Origin: an uncultured Prevotella sp.
GTDB taxonomy: Bacteria; Bacteroidota; Bacteroidia; Bacteroidales; Bacteroidaceae
Length of the DNA stretch: 46,850 nt
Assembly: GCA_905210845.1 (NCBI GenBank)
Contig: CAJLYG010000003.1
Span: 1-46,850, forward strand
Direction: 5' to 3'
The translations under genes were made by a program, and so were the position numbers. The notes beneath the pieces were generated by a model, which saw only the letters and a program-made list of their open reading frames with translations, was not told the origin of the DNA and made no database searches. Position 1 is the first letter of the stretch; every line of letters begins with the position of its first letter. Shown in pieces: positions 1 through 8,145 of the stretch.

Positions 1-94
1 TATCATTGCAAAAGAAAAGAGGATGCATCATAAAACTTAATTTTGATACACCCTCATGTTTGTTTTACCCTATCCTCCCGTATCGAACTAATTC

Positions 95-1282
95 TTATAA
101 CTTTGCCATTTGCTCTTTCTTTACCTGTCCACAAAGAGGAACTGTAAGCAAGAGACAGCCCAAAGCTCCAACGACCATCATGGAAGCTGATGAGATGAGC
201 ATATTGCCTAACGCTACGATCGGACTGGCAATGGCACCTGCCACGAAATTACTGGCTCCGAAGATAGCACTGGCAGCACCCGCATTTTCCCTTTCACTGT
301 CAAGAGCAATCGCTGTAGCTACAGGTTGCATGAGACCAAAGCTCATCAACAACATGACATAACAAGGCATCAATACCGCCAACGGTGCATGCAACACCTG
401 GCATACGGCAACAAGCAAGGAAGCGCAAAAGAGGAAAATGGAACCCCACTTGAGTGCAGTATTCTGGTGATGAAATCGAGTAGCCAATGCAGCACCAATC
501 ACAATCATAAAGGCATTCAGGCCAAAGCACAAACTAAACTCAAAGGCCGTTAAGCCATATATCTTCTGAAAGATAAAAGGCGAGGAAGCAATATAACTGA
601 AAAAGGTAAAGAAACAAAGCATGATACTCAACGTACACAGCGTAAACCGAGGATTGCGGAATACCTTAAACAAGTTGCCATACAGCCTGATCACCGGTTT
701 CCGGATTCTCAGCTCAGGCTTTAAGGTCTCTTTCAACCGCATCGAACAAATCATCAAGATCATACAGATGGCAATCAACATGCAGAAAATGCCCTGCCAA
801 GTAGTAAAATTCGTCATTGTCCCACCGACAATAGGTGCTACGACAGGTGCAATTCCATTGATAGAACCTAAGATTGCCATGAAATCAGCCAATGCTTTCC
901 CAGAGAACATATCCGTGGAAATACTCTTGGAAAGCACGATTCCACCTGCCCCTGCAAACCCTTGTAGAAGTCGGCAGGCATTGAAGATGACGATATTCGG
1001 AGCAAATATACACAAGATAGAAGTGATGCAAAAAAGAGCCATCGAACCTACCAACAATTTCTTCCTGCCATATTTATCTGACAAAGGACCTATCATGATC
1101 TGTCCCGCAGCAAGTCCAATCATTCCTGTCGTCAAGGACATGGAAACAAGGGAAGGAGAAGTGTGAAAAAAGTCAACCATTTCCGGCATGGCAGGCAAAT
1201 AGAAATCAGTAACAAAGGGACCGAATGCCGTGAGCATACCGAGTGTAACGTAAGTAAAAACGCCTACTTTCTTATCCATCAT
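95..1282 (-). CDS. MFS multidrug efflux transporter, Bcr/CflA family
   Basis: An inner-membrane proton-driven drug exporter of the major facilitator superfamily. About 12 hydrophobic segments are visible. The segment TDFYLPAMPEM near the N-terminus matches the TDxYLPAxP signature of Bcr/CflA transporters, and GPLSDKYGRKK is the MFS motif A loop between helices 2 and 3. The reading frame is open upstream to 1381, but those residues are hydrophilic and not MFS-like, so I place the start at the double ATG at 1282/1279, giving about 395 residues, normal for the family. It is transcribed away from greA. The substrate cannot be inferred; chloramphenicol, bicyclomycin or sulfonamide export is known for relatives. 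The family call is solid, the specificity unknown. Confidence 0.9.
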   Translation of the reverse strand: MMDKKVGVFTYVTLGMLTAFGPFVTDFYLPAMPEMVDFFHTSPSLVSMSLTTGMIGLAAGQIMIGPLSDKYGRKKLLVGSMALFCITSILCIFAPNIVIFNACRLLQGFAGAGGIVLSKSISTDMFSGKALADFMAILGSINGIAPVVAPIVGGTMTNFTTWQGIFCMLIAICMILMICSMRLKETLKPELRIRKPVIRLYGNLFKVFRNPRFTLCTLSIMLCFFTFFSYIASSPFIFQKIYGLTAFEFSLCFGLNAFMIVIGAALATRFHHQNTALKWGSIFLFCASLLVAVCQVLHAPLAVLMPCYVMLLMSFGLMQPVATAIALDSERENAGAASAIFGASNFVAGAIASPIVALGNMLISSASMMVVGALGCLLLTVPLCGQVKKEQMAKL

Positions 1283-1676
1283 TATATTAATTTTTAGACA
1301 AAATGTTCCAATATATTGACAAAGATTATCTTTTTCTTCCCCCCTAAAAGTTCCCAACTGACGGGTCGGCAGCAATTGCAACCATCATCACCATAATCAT
1401 CACCATTCTTTTCATAAATCTCATTTTTAAAGTTTCTTTCCCCTTTGACGAAAAGACAAGCCGAGAAGTTTAAATTAGACAAGCCGTTTTTCAACAAATG
1501 GACGGTTTCTGTCAACAAACCGCCTCTCCTATTCCTTGAATCTGCATGATTGCAGAGGGGCCCTCGGTTTGCAGTATCTCTCGATAAGTTACGCTGCACC
1601 TCGGAAATAAAAATAAAACAAGTTTTATTTTGTATTTCTCTCGGTTTGCTGTACCTTTGCAAGAAAAAGGGATGAA
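1283..1676. other. Divergent intergenic region between MFS exporter and greA
   Basis: No gene is supported here. The region carries the greA promoter, a perfect 10-bp inverted repeat (AAAATAAAAC, AA spacer, GTTTTATTTT, 1610-1631) that overlaps the -33 element, and a 14-base near-identical direct repeat (CTCGGTTTGCAGTA and CTCGGTTTGCTGTA) around 1563-1576 and 1639-1652. A second short direct repeat, AGACAAGCCG, lies near 1454 and 1478. No convincing promoter was found for the minus-strand exporter. Confidence 0.6.
1629..1659 (+). promoter_or_regulatory. Bacteroidota-type promoter of greA
   Basis: A -33 element TTTG (1629-1632) and a -7 element TACCTTTG (1652-1659) are separated by exactly 19 bases, the canonical spacing of the primary sigma factor promoter in Bacteroidota. 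Initiation would fall about 1665, leaving a very short leader before the ATG at 1677. The 10-bp inverted repeat at 1610-1631 overlaps the -33 box and could be an operator, which is inference. Confidence 0.75.
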
Positions 1677-2141
1677 ATGGAATTTATGTCACAGGAAGGC
1701 TATGATAAACTCGTAGCTGAACTACATCAACTGATCGAAGAAGAACTGCCACGCGTGATCAATGCAGTCTCTGAAGCACGTGACAAAGGCGACCTAAGCG
1801 AGAACTACGAGTATCGTTCCGCAAAACGGGAGCAGTCACGCCTTTTAGGAAAAATACGTTTTAAGCAAAACGTATTATCACACTGTCGGGTACTTGACAC
1901 GACCAAGCTCCATACTGACAGCGTGCAATTGCTCAGCAAGGTAGAGCTCACCGTCTTGAGCAATCATCACCAGATGACTTATACAATTGTCAGTCCGCAC
2001 GAGGCAAACATCAAGGAAGGCAAGATCTCCATCAAATCACCGATTGCCCAAGCTTTAAAAAACAAGAAGAAAGGAGATATTGTAGAAGTCCGCGTACCCG
2101 CAGGTACCCTTCGTCTCCGAATTGACAGCATACAACTTTAA
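1677..2141 (+). CDS. greA: Transcription elongation factor GreA
   Basis: GreA enters the RNA polymerase secondary channel and stimulates cleavage of backtracked RNA, rescuing stalled complexes. The 154-residue protein has the N-terminal antiparallel coiled coil with the acidic tip in ARDKGDLSENYEYRSAK (D39 and E42 here, equivalent to the catalytic acidic pair at the tip) and a C-terminal FKBP-like domain ending in a beta-rich segment. Length is typical. An alternative start is the ATG three codons later (MSQEGYDKL), close to the usual GreA N-terminus; I keep the first because it follows the promoter closely. It is followed 15 bases later by yaaA on the same strand, so the two are probably cotranscribed. 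Confidence 0.97.
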   Translation: MEFMSQEGYDKLVAELHQLIEEELPRVINAVSEARDKGDLSENYEYRSAKREQSRLLGKIRFKQNVLSHCRVLDTTKLHTDSVQLLSKVELTVLSNHHQMTYTIVSPHEANIKEGKISIKSPIAQALKNKKKGDIVEVRVPAGTLRLRIDSIQL

Positions 2142-2156
2142 TCCCGCCCATACGCC

Positions 2157-2921
2157 ATGCAGATCATACTTGCCAGCGCAAAGATCATGAACGCACAGAC
2201 AAAGGTGAGAACACCTTTCGTAACAACTCCGACCTTTGAGAAAGAAGCCGGTCGGTTCGCCATGGAACTGGCACAGATACCCATTGAAGACTTGGCAAAA
2301 TCACTTTCATGTAGCCAAGCCATTGCCTTGGAAAATCACCTGCGTTATCAGTCCTTTTTCTGTGAGGAAGAAAAGTTGCCAGCCCTATTGGCTTATTATG
2401 GACAAGCCTACAAATACCTCTCGGCACAAGACTTCTCACAAGATGAGTTCCGGTTTGCCCAACTACACCTGCAAATCCTGTCTTTCCTTTATGGCATGTT
2501 ACGTCCCTTGGACCTGATCCACCCTTACCGCTTGGAAGTCAAGGTGAAATTAAAAGCCATAGGAGGAAAAAACATGTTCGACTGGTGGAAAGACCGGTTG
2601 ACTAACCAGCTCATTAGCACGGTCAAAGCCGACGACGGAATCCTACTCCACCTTGCCACAGAAGAGTTTGAGCACCTCTTCCATTGGAAGGAAGTAGAGC
2701 GAGCAGTCGAAGTCATCAAGCCCCTTTTCGTTGTGGATGAAGGTACCCGCTATAAGGTCGTTGCGATGTATGCCAAAGGATGCCGCGGAGCGATGGCACG
2801 TTATGTGATCAAGAACAAGATCACGGATCCCGCCTTGCTGAAAAACTTCTCTGTCGACCAATTCACATACCAGCCCCACATGGGTGATGCTCAGCATCCC
2901 TACTACGTGAAAAACAGATAA
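2157..2921 (+). CDS. yaaA: Peroxide stress protein YaaA (DUF328/UPF0246)
   Basis: A 254-residue member of the YaaA family, which in E. coli lowers free intracellular iron and limits DNA damage under peroxide stress. Family-typical segments are the N-terminal MQIILASAK strand, FLYGMLRPLDLIHPYRLEV around residues 111-129, and the basic GCRGAMARYVIKNK region near residue 205. Full length, no irregularities. It lies 15 bases after greA on the same strand, consistent with one transcript from the greA promoter. Its stop is only 9 bases from the convergent stop of the next gene, so there is almost no room for a terminator and read-through between the two converging genes is possible. Confidence 0.95.
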   Translation: MQIILASAKIMNAQTKVRTPFVTTPTFEKEAGRFAMELAQIPIEDLAKSLSCSQAIALENHLRYQSFFCEEEKLPALLAYYGQAYKYLSAQDFSQDEFRFAQLHLQILSFLYGMLRPLDLIHPYRLEVKVKLKAIGGKNMFDWWKDRLTNQLISTVKADDGILLHLATEEFEHLFHWKEVERAVEVIKPLFVVDEGTRYKVVAMYAKGCRGAMARYVIKNKITDPALLKNFSVDQFTYQPHMGDAQHPYYVKNR

Positions 2922-2930
2922 TAAAGAAAG

Positions 2931-3614
2931 CTACAATTGATAATATGCACCATGACGAATCCTACGGTAAGTAAAGCCAAAACTGTTAATAATTACATCC
3001 GTAATTTCTGCACCATTGTTTTGCGTCTCTGCCGATTCAATCATCAAATACCGATCCATAGGATGTAACATACGCTTTAAAGGATCATCATACGAGTTAA
3101 TCTTATAAGCCATGAGACACTGTTTATCCTCCATACAATTGAAATAAGATCGTATTGTAGGGACCTCCATTAATGTTGCAAGACTCTCTCCAAGTTGTTT
3201 AGCTGCTTTCTCATATTTTCCGCCACGATATTCCAGATCCTGACCTTTTCTAATAGGTCTTGCAAGATTATATGCCCCACCTAATGCAGAAGTAAGTTCC
3301 GCCAATATGACATGGCCTTTATTTTCCGCTTGCCTCATAGAGCAAACTACATAGTCACACCGCTTGCGTCCATTAGCAAAGACCTGCGGCTTCTTACACT
3401 GTGCAATGAAGTCCTCATAATGTACAACCTCAATCTGTTCAGAATTACCTTCAAATGACAAGCCACCTTTACCAAGTGGCAAGATTTTAATAGGACTTGG
3501 CATATCATCCAAGTCAAACTCTTCAGCAGCAGTTGTCTGATAGTCAACGACGACGTCTTTTGAAGTTATGTTGTAATGAACTATAAAGTCCTTCCGTAAT
3601 AGGTCATTGAGCAT
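2931..3614 (-). CDS. Putative degenerate PD-(D/E)xK-like partner of AAA ATPase
   Basis: A 227-residue protein I do not recognise at family level. Its start overlaps the end of the upstream ATPase gene by 11 bases, so the two form an operon and probably one system. The central part has the layout of a PD-(D/E)xK nuclease core: KRCDYVV (D87), then a hydrophobic strand HVILAELTS (E106), then KAAKQLGESLATL (Q140), which resembles the 'A..QL' helix of such nucleases. The usual lysine of ExK is a threonine (T108), so the fold may be present with a migrated or lost catalytic residue. This is inference from pattern only. No signal peptide or membrane segments. It ends convergently with yaaA. Confidence 0.45.
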   Translation of the reverse strand: MLNDLLRKDFIVHYNITSKDVVVDYQTTAAEEFDLDDMPSPIKILPLGKGGLSFEGNSEQIEVVHYEDFIAQCKKPQVFANGRKRCDYVVCSMRQAENKGHVILAELTSALGGAYNLARPIRKGQDLEYRGGKYEKAAKQLGESLATLMEVPTIRSYFNCMEDKQCLMAYKINSYDDPLKRMLHPMDRYLMIESAETQNNGAEITDVIINSFGFTYRRIRHGAYYQL

Positions 3615-4767
3615 AAAGGTTTTCTTTTATGGCCTCATATTGATTATAAATATCATCCAATGGCTGAGATAAATACTCCGGATTGATCAAATGCGCATTT
3701 TTAACCTTGATATCCTTTAAGATGCCATTTTCCATGACATAAACATTCGTATAATTGTAATTAAGACTTGCACCTTCAATTTCCTTGCCTAAATCATAAG
3801 CTTTGAATAATAAATTCAACTGGTTGAGCATATAAGGACTATGCGTTGTAAACATCAACGACAACTCATAATCGTTGTCTCTATGATGTATCACCTTTAC
3901 AATATAGTTGAGGAGATGCAGCTGATTGTCAGGATACAAGCAAATCTCTGGCTCTTCTATATGAATATCAATATGCTTTCGCTTAATGTCACCAACATCC
4001 TCGCTTGGTTTAAAAAACTTAAACCCATCATTGTCAGCAAGAAATTTAAGCACGGCATTATTAAGCGATTTTACCAAATCGAAATGATGTGCGTAATAAT
4101 CCATCAGCATATTTAAAGGCGCAAGTGACTGGATACCAGACGAGGCATCCTCTAAGTGAATATAGAAATTCTGGCCCTCGCTTTCATTATTCTTAATGAA
4201 CCATTGGTCTATACCATTAATTTTTTGTGAGTATAAGTTTACGCCCACTGCTGACAAAGGTAAACCTTTCGTTATCAAAGAGGCCTTTTGGAATTCCTCC
4301 AATAACTGGCGGACATAAAACGGTGCATCCTTCTCTTTCATGCGGTTGGCAAGAAGATCGGGAATCATATTCCTTTTTTCAGTGATGAATACCACTTTTT
4401 CAAGACAAAGGTTCTCGTCAGAAACTTTGCTTATTTGCTTAAAATCTCCGTTTTTTCCTTCAATGACTAAACAAACTTCATCATTCCGATATTCAATATA
4501 AGTATCATTTTTCAGGTAGTCATGCAAGCCATCATCCTGCAAATAACTTTTAAGATTCAACCGAAATGGTGATCGTTTGAAGCCTGATTTTTGCAAATAT
4601 GCACGAATATTCAACATCTTATACAGCCACCGGAACAAAGAGATCAGCTTCATGATTGTACTTTTGCCTGATCCCGATGTACCGACAATGATGGTGAACT
4701 TCTGGATATCCCGAAGTTCTGCTTCCTTGACAGGACCGAAATTCTTTATAATTACCGACTCACCCAT
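3604..4767 (-). CDS. AAA/ABC-type ATPase (AAA_15-like, OLD/RecF-like family)
   Basis: A 387-residue P-loop ATPase. Walker A is GTSGSGKST at residues 29-37 after a short N-terminal FGPVKEAEL strand pair typical of RecF/OLD/AAA_15 ATPases. Towards the C-terminus IDIHIEEPE is the Walker B with a glutamate pair, followed by the D-loop-like LYPDNQ and the switch strand LMFTTHSPYML. A short linker replaces the long coiled coil of SMC proteins. ATPases of this class typically act as sensors in two-gene defence or toxin systems with a nuclease partner (OLD, PARIS, Septu). The partner here is the overlapping downstream gene, which matches none of those partners obviously. It is preceded by a canonical promoter, so it is independent of the polysaccharide locus. 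Confidence 0.8.
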   Translation of the reverse strand: MGESVIIKNFGPVKEAELRDIQKFTIIVGTSGSGKSTIMKLISLFRWLYKMLNIRAYLQKSGFKRSPFRLNLKSYLQDDGLHDYLKNDTYIEYRNDEVCLVIEGKNGDFKQISKVSDENLCLEKVVFITEKRNMIPDLLANRMKEKDAPFYVRQLLEEFQKASLITKGLPLSAVGVNLYSQKINGIDQWFIKNNESEGQNFYIHLEDASSGIQSLAPLNMLMDYYAHHFDLVKSLNNAVLKFLADNDGFKFFKPSEDVGDIKRKHIDIHIEEPEICLYPDNQLHLLNYIVKVIHHRDNDYELSLMFTTHSPYMLNQLNLLFKAYDLGKEIEGASLNYNYTNVYVMENGILKDIKVKNAHLINPEYLSQPLDDIYNQYEAIKENLYAQ

Positions 4768-4785
4768 AACATATTAGATATATGG

Positions 4786-4816
4786 CAAAATTAGCATAAA
4801 AGAATGAGATAACAAA
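4786..4816 (-). promoter_or_regulatory. Promoter of the AAA ATPase operon
   Basis: Read on the minus strand: -33 TTTG (4816-4813), a 19-base spacer, and -7 TAATTTTG (4793-4786), a full match to the Bacteroidota consensus with optimal spacing. The predicted start leaves roughly a dozen bases before the ATG at 4767. Confidence 0.7.
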
Positions 4817-4885
4817 GAAAAACTACATCTTTATTTTAGAATATGCCCCCAAGTTGCATCTGAATATTCTAAGAGTTCTGCCCAT

Positions 4886-5209
4886 TTACGCTGGGTCCCA
4901 CAAGTCTTTAGGTTCCAAGCTCAGGTCGATGGCATTCTTCTTGCGCTTCTTCCTGAAGCATTTACTACCATCCGTGTACTGGTATTGGTTGACCCGCTGA
5001 TACTTTGCAGCCTCAGCCAGCAACTCATTAAACTTCTCTTTCCTGCTTTCCTTGAAGATCCCCTTGTTGAGCAACTTACGGTTATGCTTCGCCCAGTTGA
5101 CGAGATCCCGTTCCTCCATCTTATATTTCGATGGCCTACGCTCTTTCGTGTGCAGGAAATCCATGTACTGCTGCCACATTTGCAGCCAATGTTCATCAAT
5201 TGTTATCAT
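4886..5209 (-). CDS. Small helicase-associated-domain-like protein
   Basis: A 107-residue basic protein. The core (WLQMWQQYMDFLHTKERRPS..., then LVNWAKHNRKLLNKG... and KFNELLAE) has the conserved tryptophan spacing of the 'helicase associated' (HA) three-helix domain, here as a stand-alone module, with a lysine/arginine-rich tail (KCFRKKRKKNA). It follows the WecG/TagA/CpsF gene by 22 bases and is the last gene of the polysaccharide operon. Its role is unknown. Nucleic-acid binding is plausible from the domain and charge, but that is inference. Confidence 0.6.
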   Translation of the reverse strand: MITIDEHWLQMWQQYMDFLHTKERRPSKYKMEERDLVNWAKHNRKLLNKGIFKESRKEKFNELLAEAAKYQRVNQYQYTDGSKCFRKKRKKNAIDLSLEPKDLWDPA

Positions 5210-5231
5210 GAGAAAATCCTTTGTTTAATCA

Positions 5232-6023
5232 TTATTTCTGATTTGCTTCTTTCAACATGTAAAGGAGGAAAAGAGCATTGCCGATGATATACCGTTTCCA
5301 CATACGGCGCGGCTCCTTAAGCAGTCGGTAAAGCCATTCCACTCCATGCTGCTGCCACCACTGAGGAGCCCGTTCCACAGTGCCTGCAAAGAAGTCAAAC
5401 ACCGCCCCGATTGTCCCAACATGGCAATGAACATCCAGTTCCTTCCAGTGAGCATACGTCCATTTCTCCTGCTTGGGAGCAGTCATGCCAATCCACAACA
5501 GGTCTGGGTCTGCATCATTGATCGCCAGAATGATCGCACGGTCATCTTCCTCGCTGAATACCTGTTTATAAGGAGGAGAATAGGTGACGACCTCCAAATA
5601 AGGATATTGCTGGTTACACTCCTTGACATCCAGGGCAAGCGTTTCCTCTGACGATCCCATGAACATCACCTTCTTTTTTCGTCCCTGACGCGAAGGCAAG
5701 CCTTTCTTCCCTTCTATCTCTTTCCGGGAAGCCTCATTCAACCGCGACATTTCCCATTCGAACAGGTCCCAGCCTGCTATTCTCTCTTGAGGACGTGACT
5801 TTGCCCGGATCCACTTACAAGCTTTGACAATGCTCATCCCATCAGGAATCAACACATCACCATGAGTAAGAGCCTCCGCAAAAAGCGGGTCTTTCCGTGC
5901 CACATTATAAGAATGAGCATTGATCGTATTGATGAGTAACTTACCGTCGGGCAAGACATTCAAGGCATCCTTACGCTCCACGATATCTAAATCTTTCAAT
6001 CTAAACATAACGCATCTTGTCAT
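5232..6023 (-). CDS. WecG/TagA/CpsF family glycosyltransferase
   Basis: Transfers a sugar (ManNAc, ManNAcA or similar in relatives) to a lipid-linked acceptor on the cytoplasmic side during surface polysaccharide synthesis. Family motifs are in order: INTINAHSYN (residues 31-40), LIPDGMSIVKA (D61, G62), the VMFMGSSEET Rossmann-like strand, DPDLLWIGMTAPKQEKW, and the C-terminal GAVFDFFAGTVERAP...WLYRLLKEPRRMWKRY region. At 263 residues it is full length. A second start five codons in (MFRLKDL) is equally possible. It lies 12 bases downstream of the nucleotidyltransferase-family gene, within the long minus-strand operon. Confidence 0.93.
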   Translation of the reverse strand: MTRCVMFRLKDLDIVERKDALNVLPDGKLLINTINAHSYNVARKDPLFAEALTHGDVLIPDGMSIVKACKWIRAKSRPQERIAGWDLFEWEMSRLNEASRKEIEGKKGLPSRQGRKKKVMFMGSSEETLALDVKECNQQYPYLEVVTYSPPYKQVFSEEDDRAIILAINDADPDLLWIGMTAPKQEKWTYAHWKELDVHCHVGTIGAVFDFFAGTVERAPQWWQQHGVEWLYRLLKEPRRMWKRYIIGNALFLLYMLKEANQK

Positions 6024-6035
6024 TCAATCTATATC

Positions 6036-7157
6036 TTAATGGCGGCATCGCCAAAAGAAATGCCAGATTCTGAAGAAAGGCTCGGCTATAGCCTCAGACG
6101 GGAAATAGCGCAACAACCTGGCATCCCGCCAGAGCCGTTGTAAGTTACGCCCCAAAGCCCCATGCCCGAAACGGTTTCGACAGTCAAACTTCCCAAAATT
6201 ACCGCCCAGCATGATCTCGTTAAGCACAAGCCTCCCTCGCCTTTCATCAGGATCTACAAGACAGAATCTTGGCTCCATGCCAAGTTCTTCTGTGAAAATC
6301 CACATGACCGCTCCCAACATGCCATGCAGTCCAAGGGGTTTCAATATCTTTCCCCAATCGTGTTGCCGTTCCTCATCCGTCAAGTGTTGCAGGACATAAT
6401 AGTAGTCGATCAACTGCCTCATTCCGATTCCCTCATGGAACAAGTGATTGAATATATGGCTCAGTTGGAATACCACATTAAAAACTGTCGTTGGGACATG
6501 AATCTCCCCCTCCTCCAGAGCAATGCAATGGTCAAACTGCTCATCGGCATGGCAAGCAAAGAAACGTTGGAGACGACGATTGTGCAGGAAAGAGAATAAG
6601 AACTGAGGACGGTAATGCACTTCCACCGGAGTGCCTTGATAAGGAGGGCATTCCACGTGGTGATAAGATATCTCCGCCTTCTGGTCCATCTTTCTTACGA
6701 AAGCGATAATCTCCCTGACCATCCCATCCATGTCCAATCCTTTCATCCGAGGACGCACCCAAATATCAATATCACCAGGTGTACGGGAGAAAGGATGAGG
6801 ATAAAGCATGGCATTCCCCTGCCCTTTCAGGATACAACTATCAAAGCCCGCCTTTTGAAACGCCCTTGATACGCCGATGCAATCTCTGTTGATCTTGCTA
6901 TTGATCTGCTTACAGCGCAGTCCACTTCCCATCCATTTCAGAATCAGATGTGAAAACTCCGTCCGAGCCTCAGGCGTAGGTTCCACCAACACGTCCTTTG
7001 CCCGATCCAAAGCATCACCAACGAAAGCGACGATACACTGTTCCTGGCAAATCTTGAACATCACCTTCCATTCGCTTATCGTCATTTTCGGGCAATCCGG
7101 TTCAGTGCCTAAAGCAAAACGAAGAAGTTGGAAGAACAGTTGATTAGATTCACTCAT
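6036..7157 (-). CDS. Nucleotidyltransferase-fold family protein (NTP_transf_5)
   Basis: A 373-residue protein of the uncharacterised nucleotidyltransferase family often found in polysaccharide loci. The signature is FDSCILKGQGNAMLYPHPFS followed by TPGDIDIWV: a glycine-rich turn (GQG, residues 112-114) and the paired aspartates D129 and D131 that would bind metal. The N-terminal helices (NQLFFQLLRFALG) match the family start, so the ATG at 7157 is well supported. No membrane segments. The substrate is unknown. It is separated from the upstream TAC module by 142 bases containing a stem-loop, so it may start from read-through or from an unrecognised promoter. Confidence 0.85.
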   Translation of the reverse strand: MSESNQLFFQLLRFALGTEPDCPKMTISEWKVMFKICQEQCIVAFVGDALDRAKDVLVEPTPEARTEFSHLILKWMGSGLRCKQINSKINRDCIGVSRAFQKAGFDSCILKGQGNAMLYPHPFSRTPGDIDIWVRPRMKGLDMDGMVREIIAFVRKMDQKAEISYHHVECPPYQGTPVEVHYRPQFLFSFLHNRRLQRFFACHADEQFDHCIALEEGEIHVPTTVFNVVFQLSHIFNHLFHEGIGMRQLIDYYYVLQHLTDEERQHDWGKILKPLGLHGMLGAVMWIFTEELGMEPRFCLVDPDERRGRLVLNEIMLGGNFGKFDCRNRFGHGALGRNLQRLWRDARLLRYFPSEAIAEPFFRIWHFFWRCRH

Positions 7158-7247
7158 ATAAATAATGAGAATTAAAAAGACTCTACAAGGTTACATCTAT
7201 TAGAAAAGAATTATACGTCAAAGATTAAGGCTAAATCCTTTATTACA

Positions 7248-7270
7248 CATAGAGGCCAAGGACCTCTATG
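7248..7270 (-). terminator. Stem-loop after the TAC module
   Basis: A perfect 8-bp inverted repeat (CATAGAGG / CCTCTATG) with a 7-base loop, 30 bases downstream of the SecB-like gene stop. There is no strong T-run on the minus strand, so it may be an imperfect terminator or an mRNA-stabilising hairpin that separates the TAC transcript from the polysaccharide genes. Confidence 0.35.
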
Positions 7271-7299
7271 CATTTAAATTATTTTGAAAATTTGTTGAT

Positions 7300-7725
7300 C
7301 TATAATCTCTGCTTGTGTGATTCTGAAATGACTTTCATAGGAATCAAAGGTAAAACAATACCATCAAGATATGTACCTAGCATATTTTTAGAAAAAATTC
7401 CACGCAAAGCCCCTAACGTTACGTTGATAAACGTATCAATTAATTGGGGTACAGGTGTTCGAAATGTAATCCCATCTACCTTAATAACATCATCAAATGG
7501 CATGATCGAAAATTCCGCCCTTACAGAATTCTTCGCTAATTCTGTGTTGTCCTTTACAGAGACTACACTGCACCCTGCTTCCACGACAATAACCTTAGCA
7601 TTTGAATCTGCCTTTTCGGTATGGAAGAATTCAAACGTCACGGCTGCTTTATCCTCCAAATTGTAGTCATAATTTATCTTAAACTCTGACTCTTTTAGAG
7701 ATTGTATGTTATATCTTATCTGCAT
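7300..7725 (-). CDS. SecB-like chaperone of a toxin-antitoxin-chaperone module
   Basis: A 141-residue protein with a SecB-like layout: an N-terminal beta region with alternating strands (ITYDYN-type, VTFEFF, KVIVVEAGCSVVSV, VRAEFSIMPF) and a C-terminal helix-turn with TPVPQLIDTFINVTLGALRG and the LGTYLDGIVLPLIP segment, echoing the 'RG...LP' end of SecB relatives. It is third in a toxin / HTH antitoxin / SecB-like order, the same order as the HigB1-HigA1-Rv1957 TAC system of Mycobacterium tuberculosis. By analogy it would protect the aggregation-prone antitoxin and release the toxin when occupied by unfolded proteins. It starts 9 bases after the antitoxin stop. The family assignment is pattern-based. 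Confidence 0.6.
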   Translation of the reverse strand: MQIRYNIQSLKESEFKINYDYNLEDKAAVTFEFFHTEKADSNAKVIVVEAGCSVVSVKDNTELAKNSVRAEFSIMPFDDVIKVDGITFRTPVPQLIDTFINVTLGALRGIFSKNMLGTYLDGIVLPLIPMKVISESHKQRL

Positions 7726-7734
7726 TTTAAATCT

Positions 7735-8145
7735 TTAAGCACTTTCCAAATTATCAAACACATACGAAGGCAATTTAACAGAATCCACCTTGTAAGAATA
7801 TGATTGATATTGTTTGGACGTTTTAATATTTACCATGCATTCTTTTTCCATCTTGCAGGTATCCATCAATGTAGTATCAAGCAAGTGCATATCAAGTGCT
7901 CGCTCGATATCCGACATAGTATCAATAGTCAGATTTCTGTCTCCTGATAGTATATCAGATACTTCTGGAGCCGATTTTCCAATTTTCTCTGCGAATTCTT
8001 TCTGGGGCATCCCCAATTCGCGGAGACGACGACTGATTTTAGTCGCAATTATAAGTTTATTGCGAACCTTATGTTTATTGGCCTCACCGTATTTTAACAA
8101 AGCTTCAGCAATTATACTTTTTTTCTCATTCATAGTCTTCTGCAT
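7735..8145 (-). CDS. HTH (XRE/HigA-like) antitoxin with C-terminal extension
   Basis: A 136-residue protein with a helix-turn-helix at about residues 46-87 (MPQKEFAEKIGKSAPEVSDILSG...), the Cro/C1-type fold of HigA antitoxins that bind their own operator. After the HTH there is an extra tail of about 45 residues ending in SYKVDSVKLPSYVF, matching the position of the chaperone-addiction (ChAD) region of TAC antitoxins, which keeps the antitoxin unstable unless the SecB-like chaperone binds. The ORF overlaps the toxin gene end by 20 bases; an internal start at MNEKKS (8133) shortens the overlap and is likely. Autorepression of the operon is expected for the family. Confidence 0.8.
   Translation of the reverse strand: MQKTMNEKKSIIAEALLKYGEANKHKVRNKLIIATKISRRLRELGMPQKEFAEKIGKSAPEVSDILSGDRNLTIDTMSDIERALDMHLLDTTLMDTCKMEKECMVNIKTSKQYQSYSYKVDSVKLPSYVFDNLESA

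Noticed and set aside
621..1166. Long plus-strand open frame opposite the MFS exporter
   Set aside because: It is the antisense shadow of the exporter; no family-like sequence.
3841..4116. Plus-strand frame opposite the AAA ATPase
   Set aside because: Antisense shadow of the ATPase C-terminal half.
6162..6599. Plus-strand open frame of 145 codons opposite the nucleotidyltransferase-family gene
   Set aside because: Shadow of a well-supported minus-strand gene, no recognisable domain or promoter.
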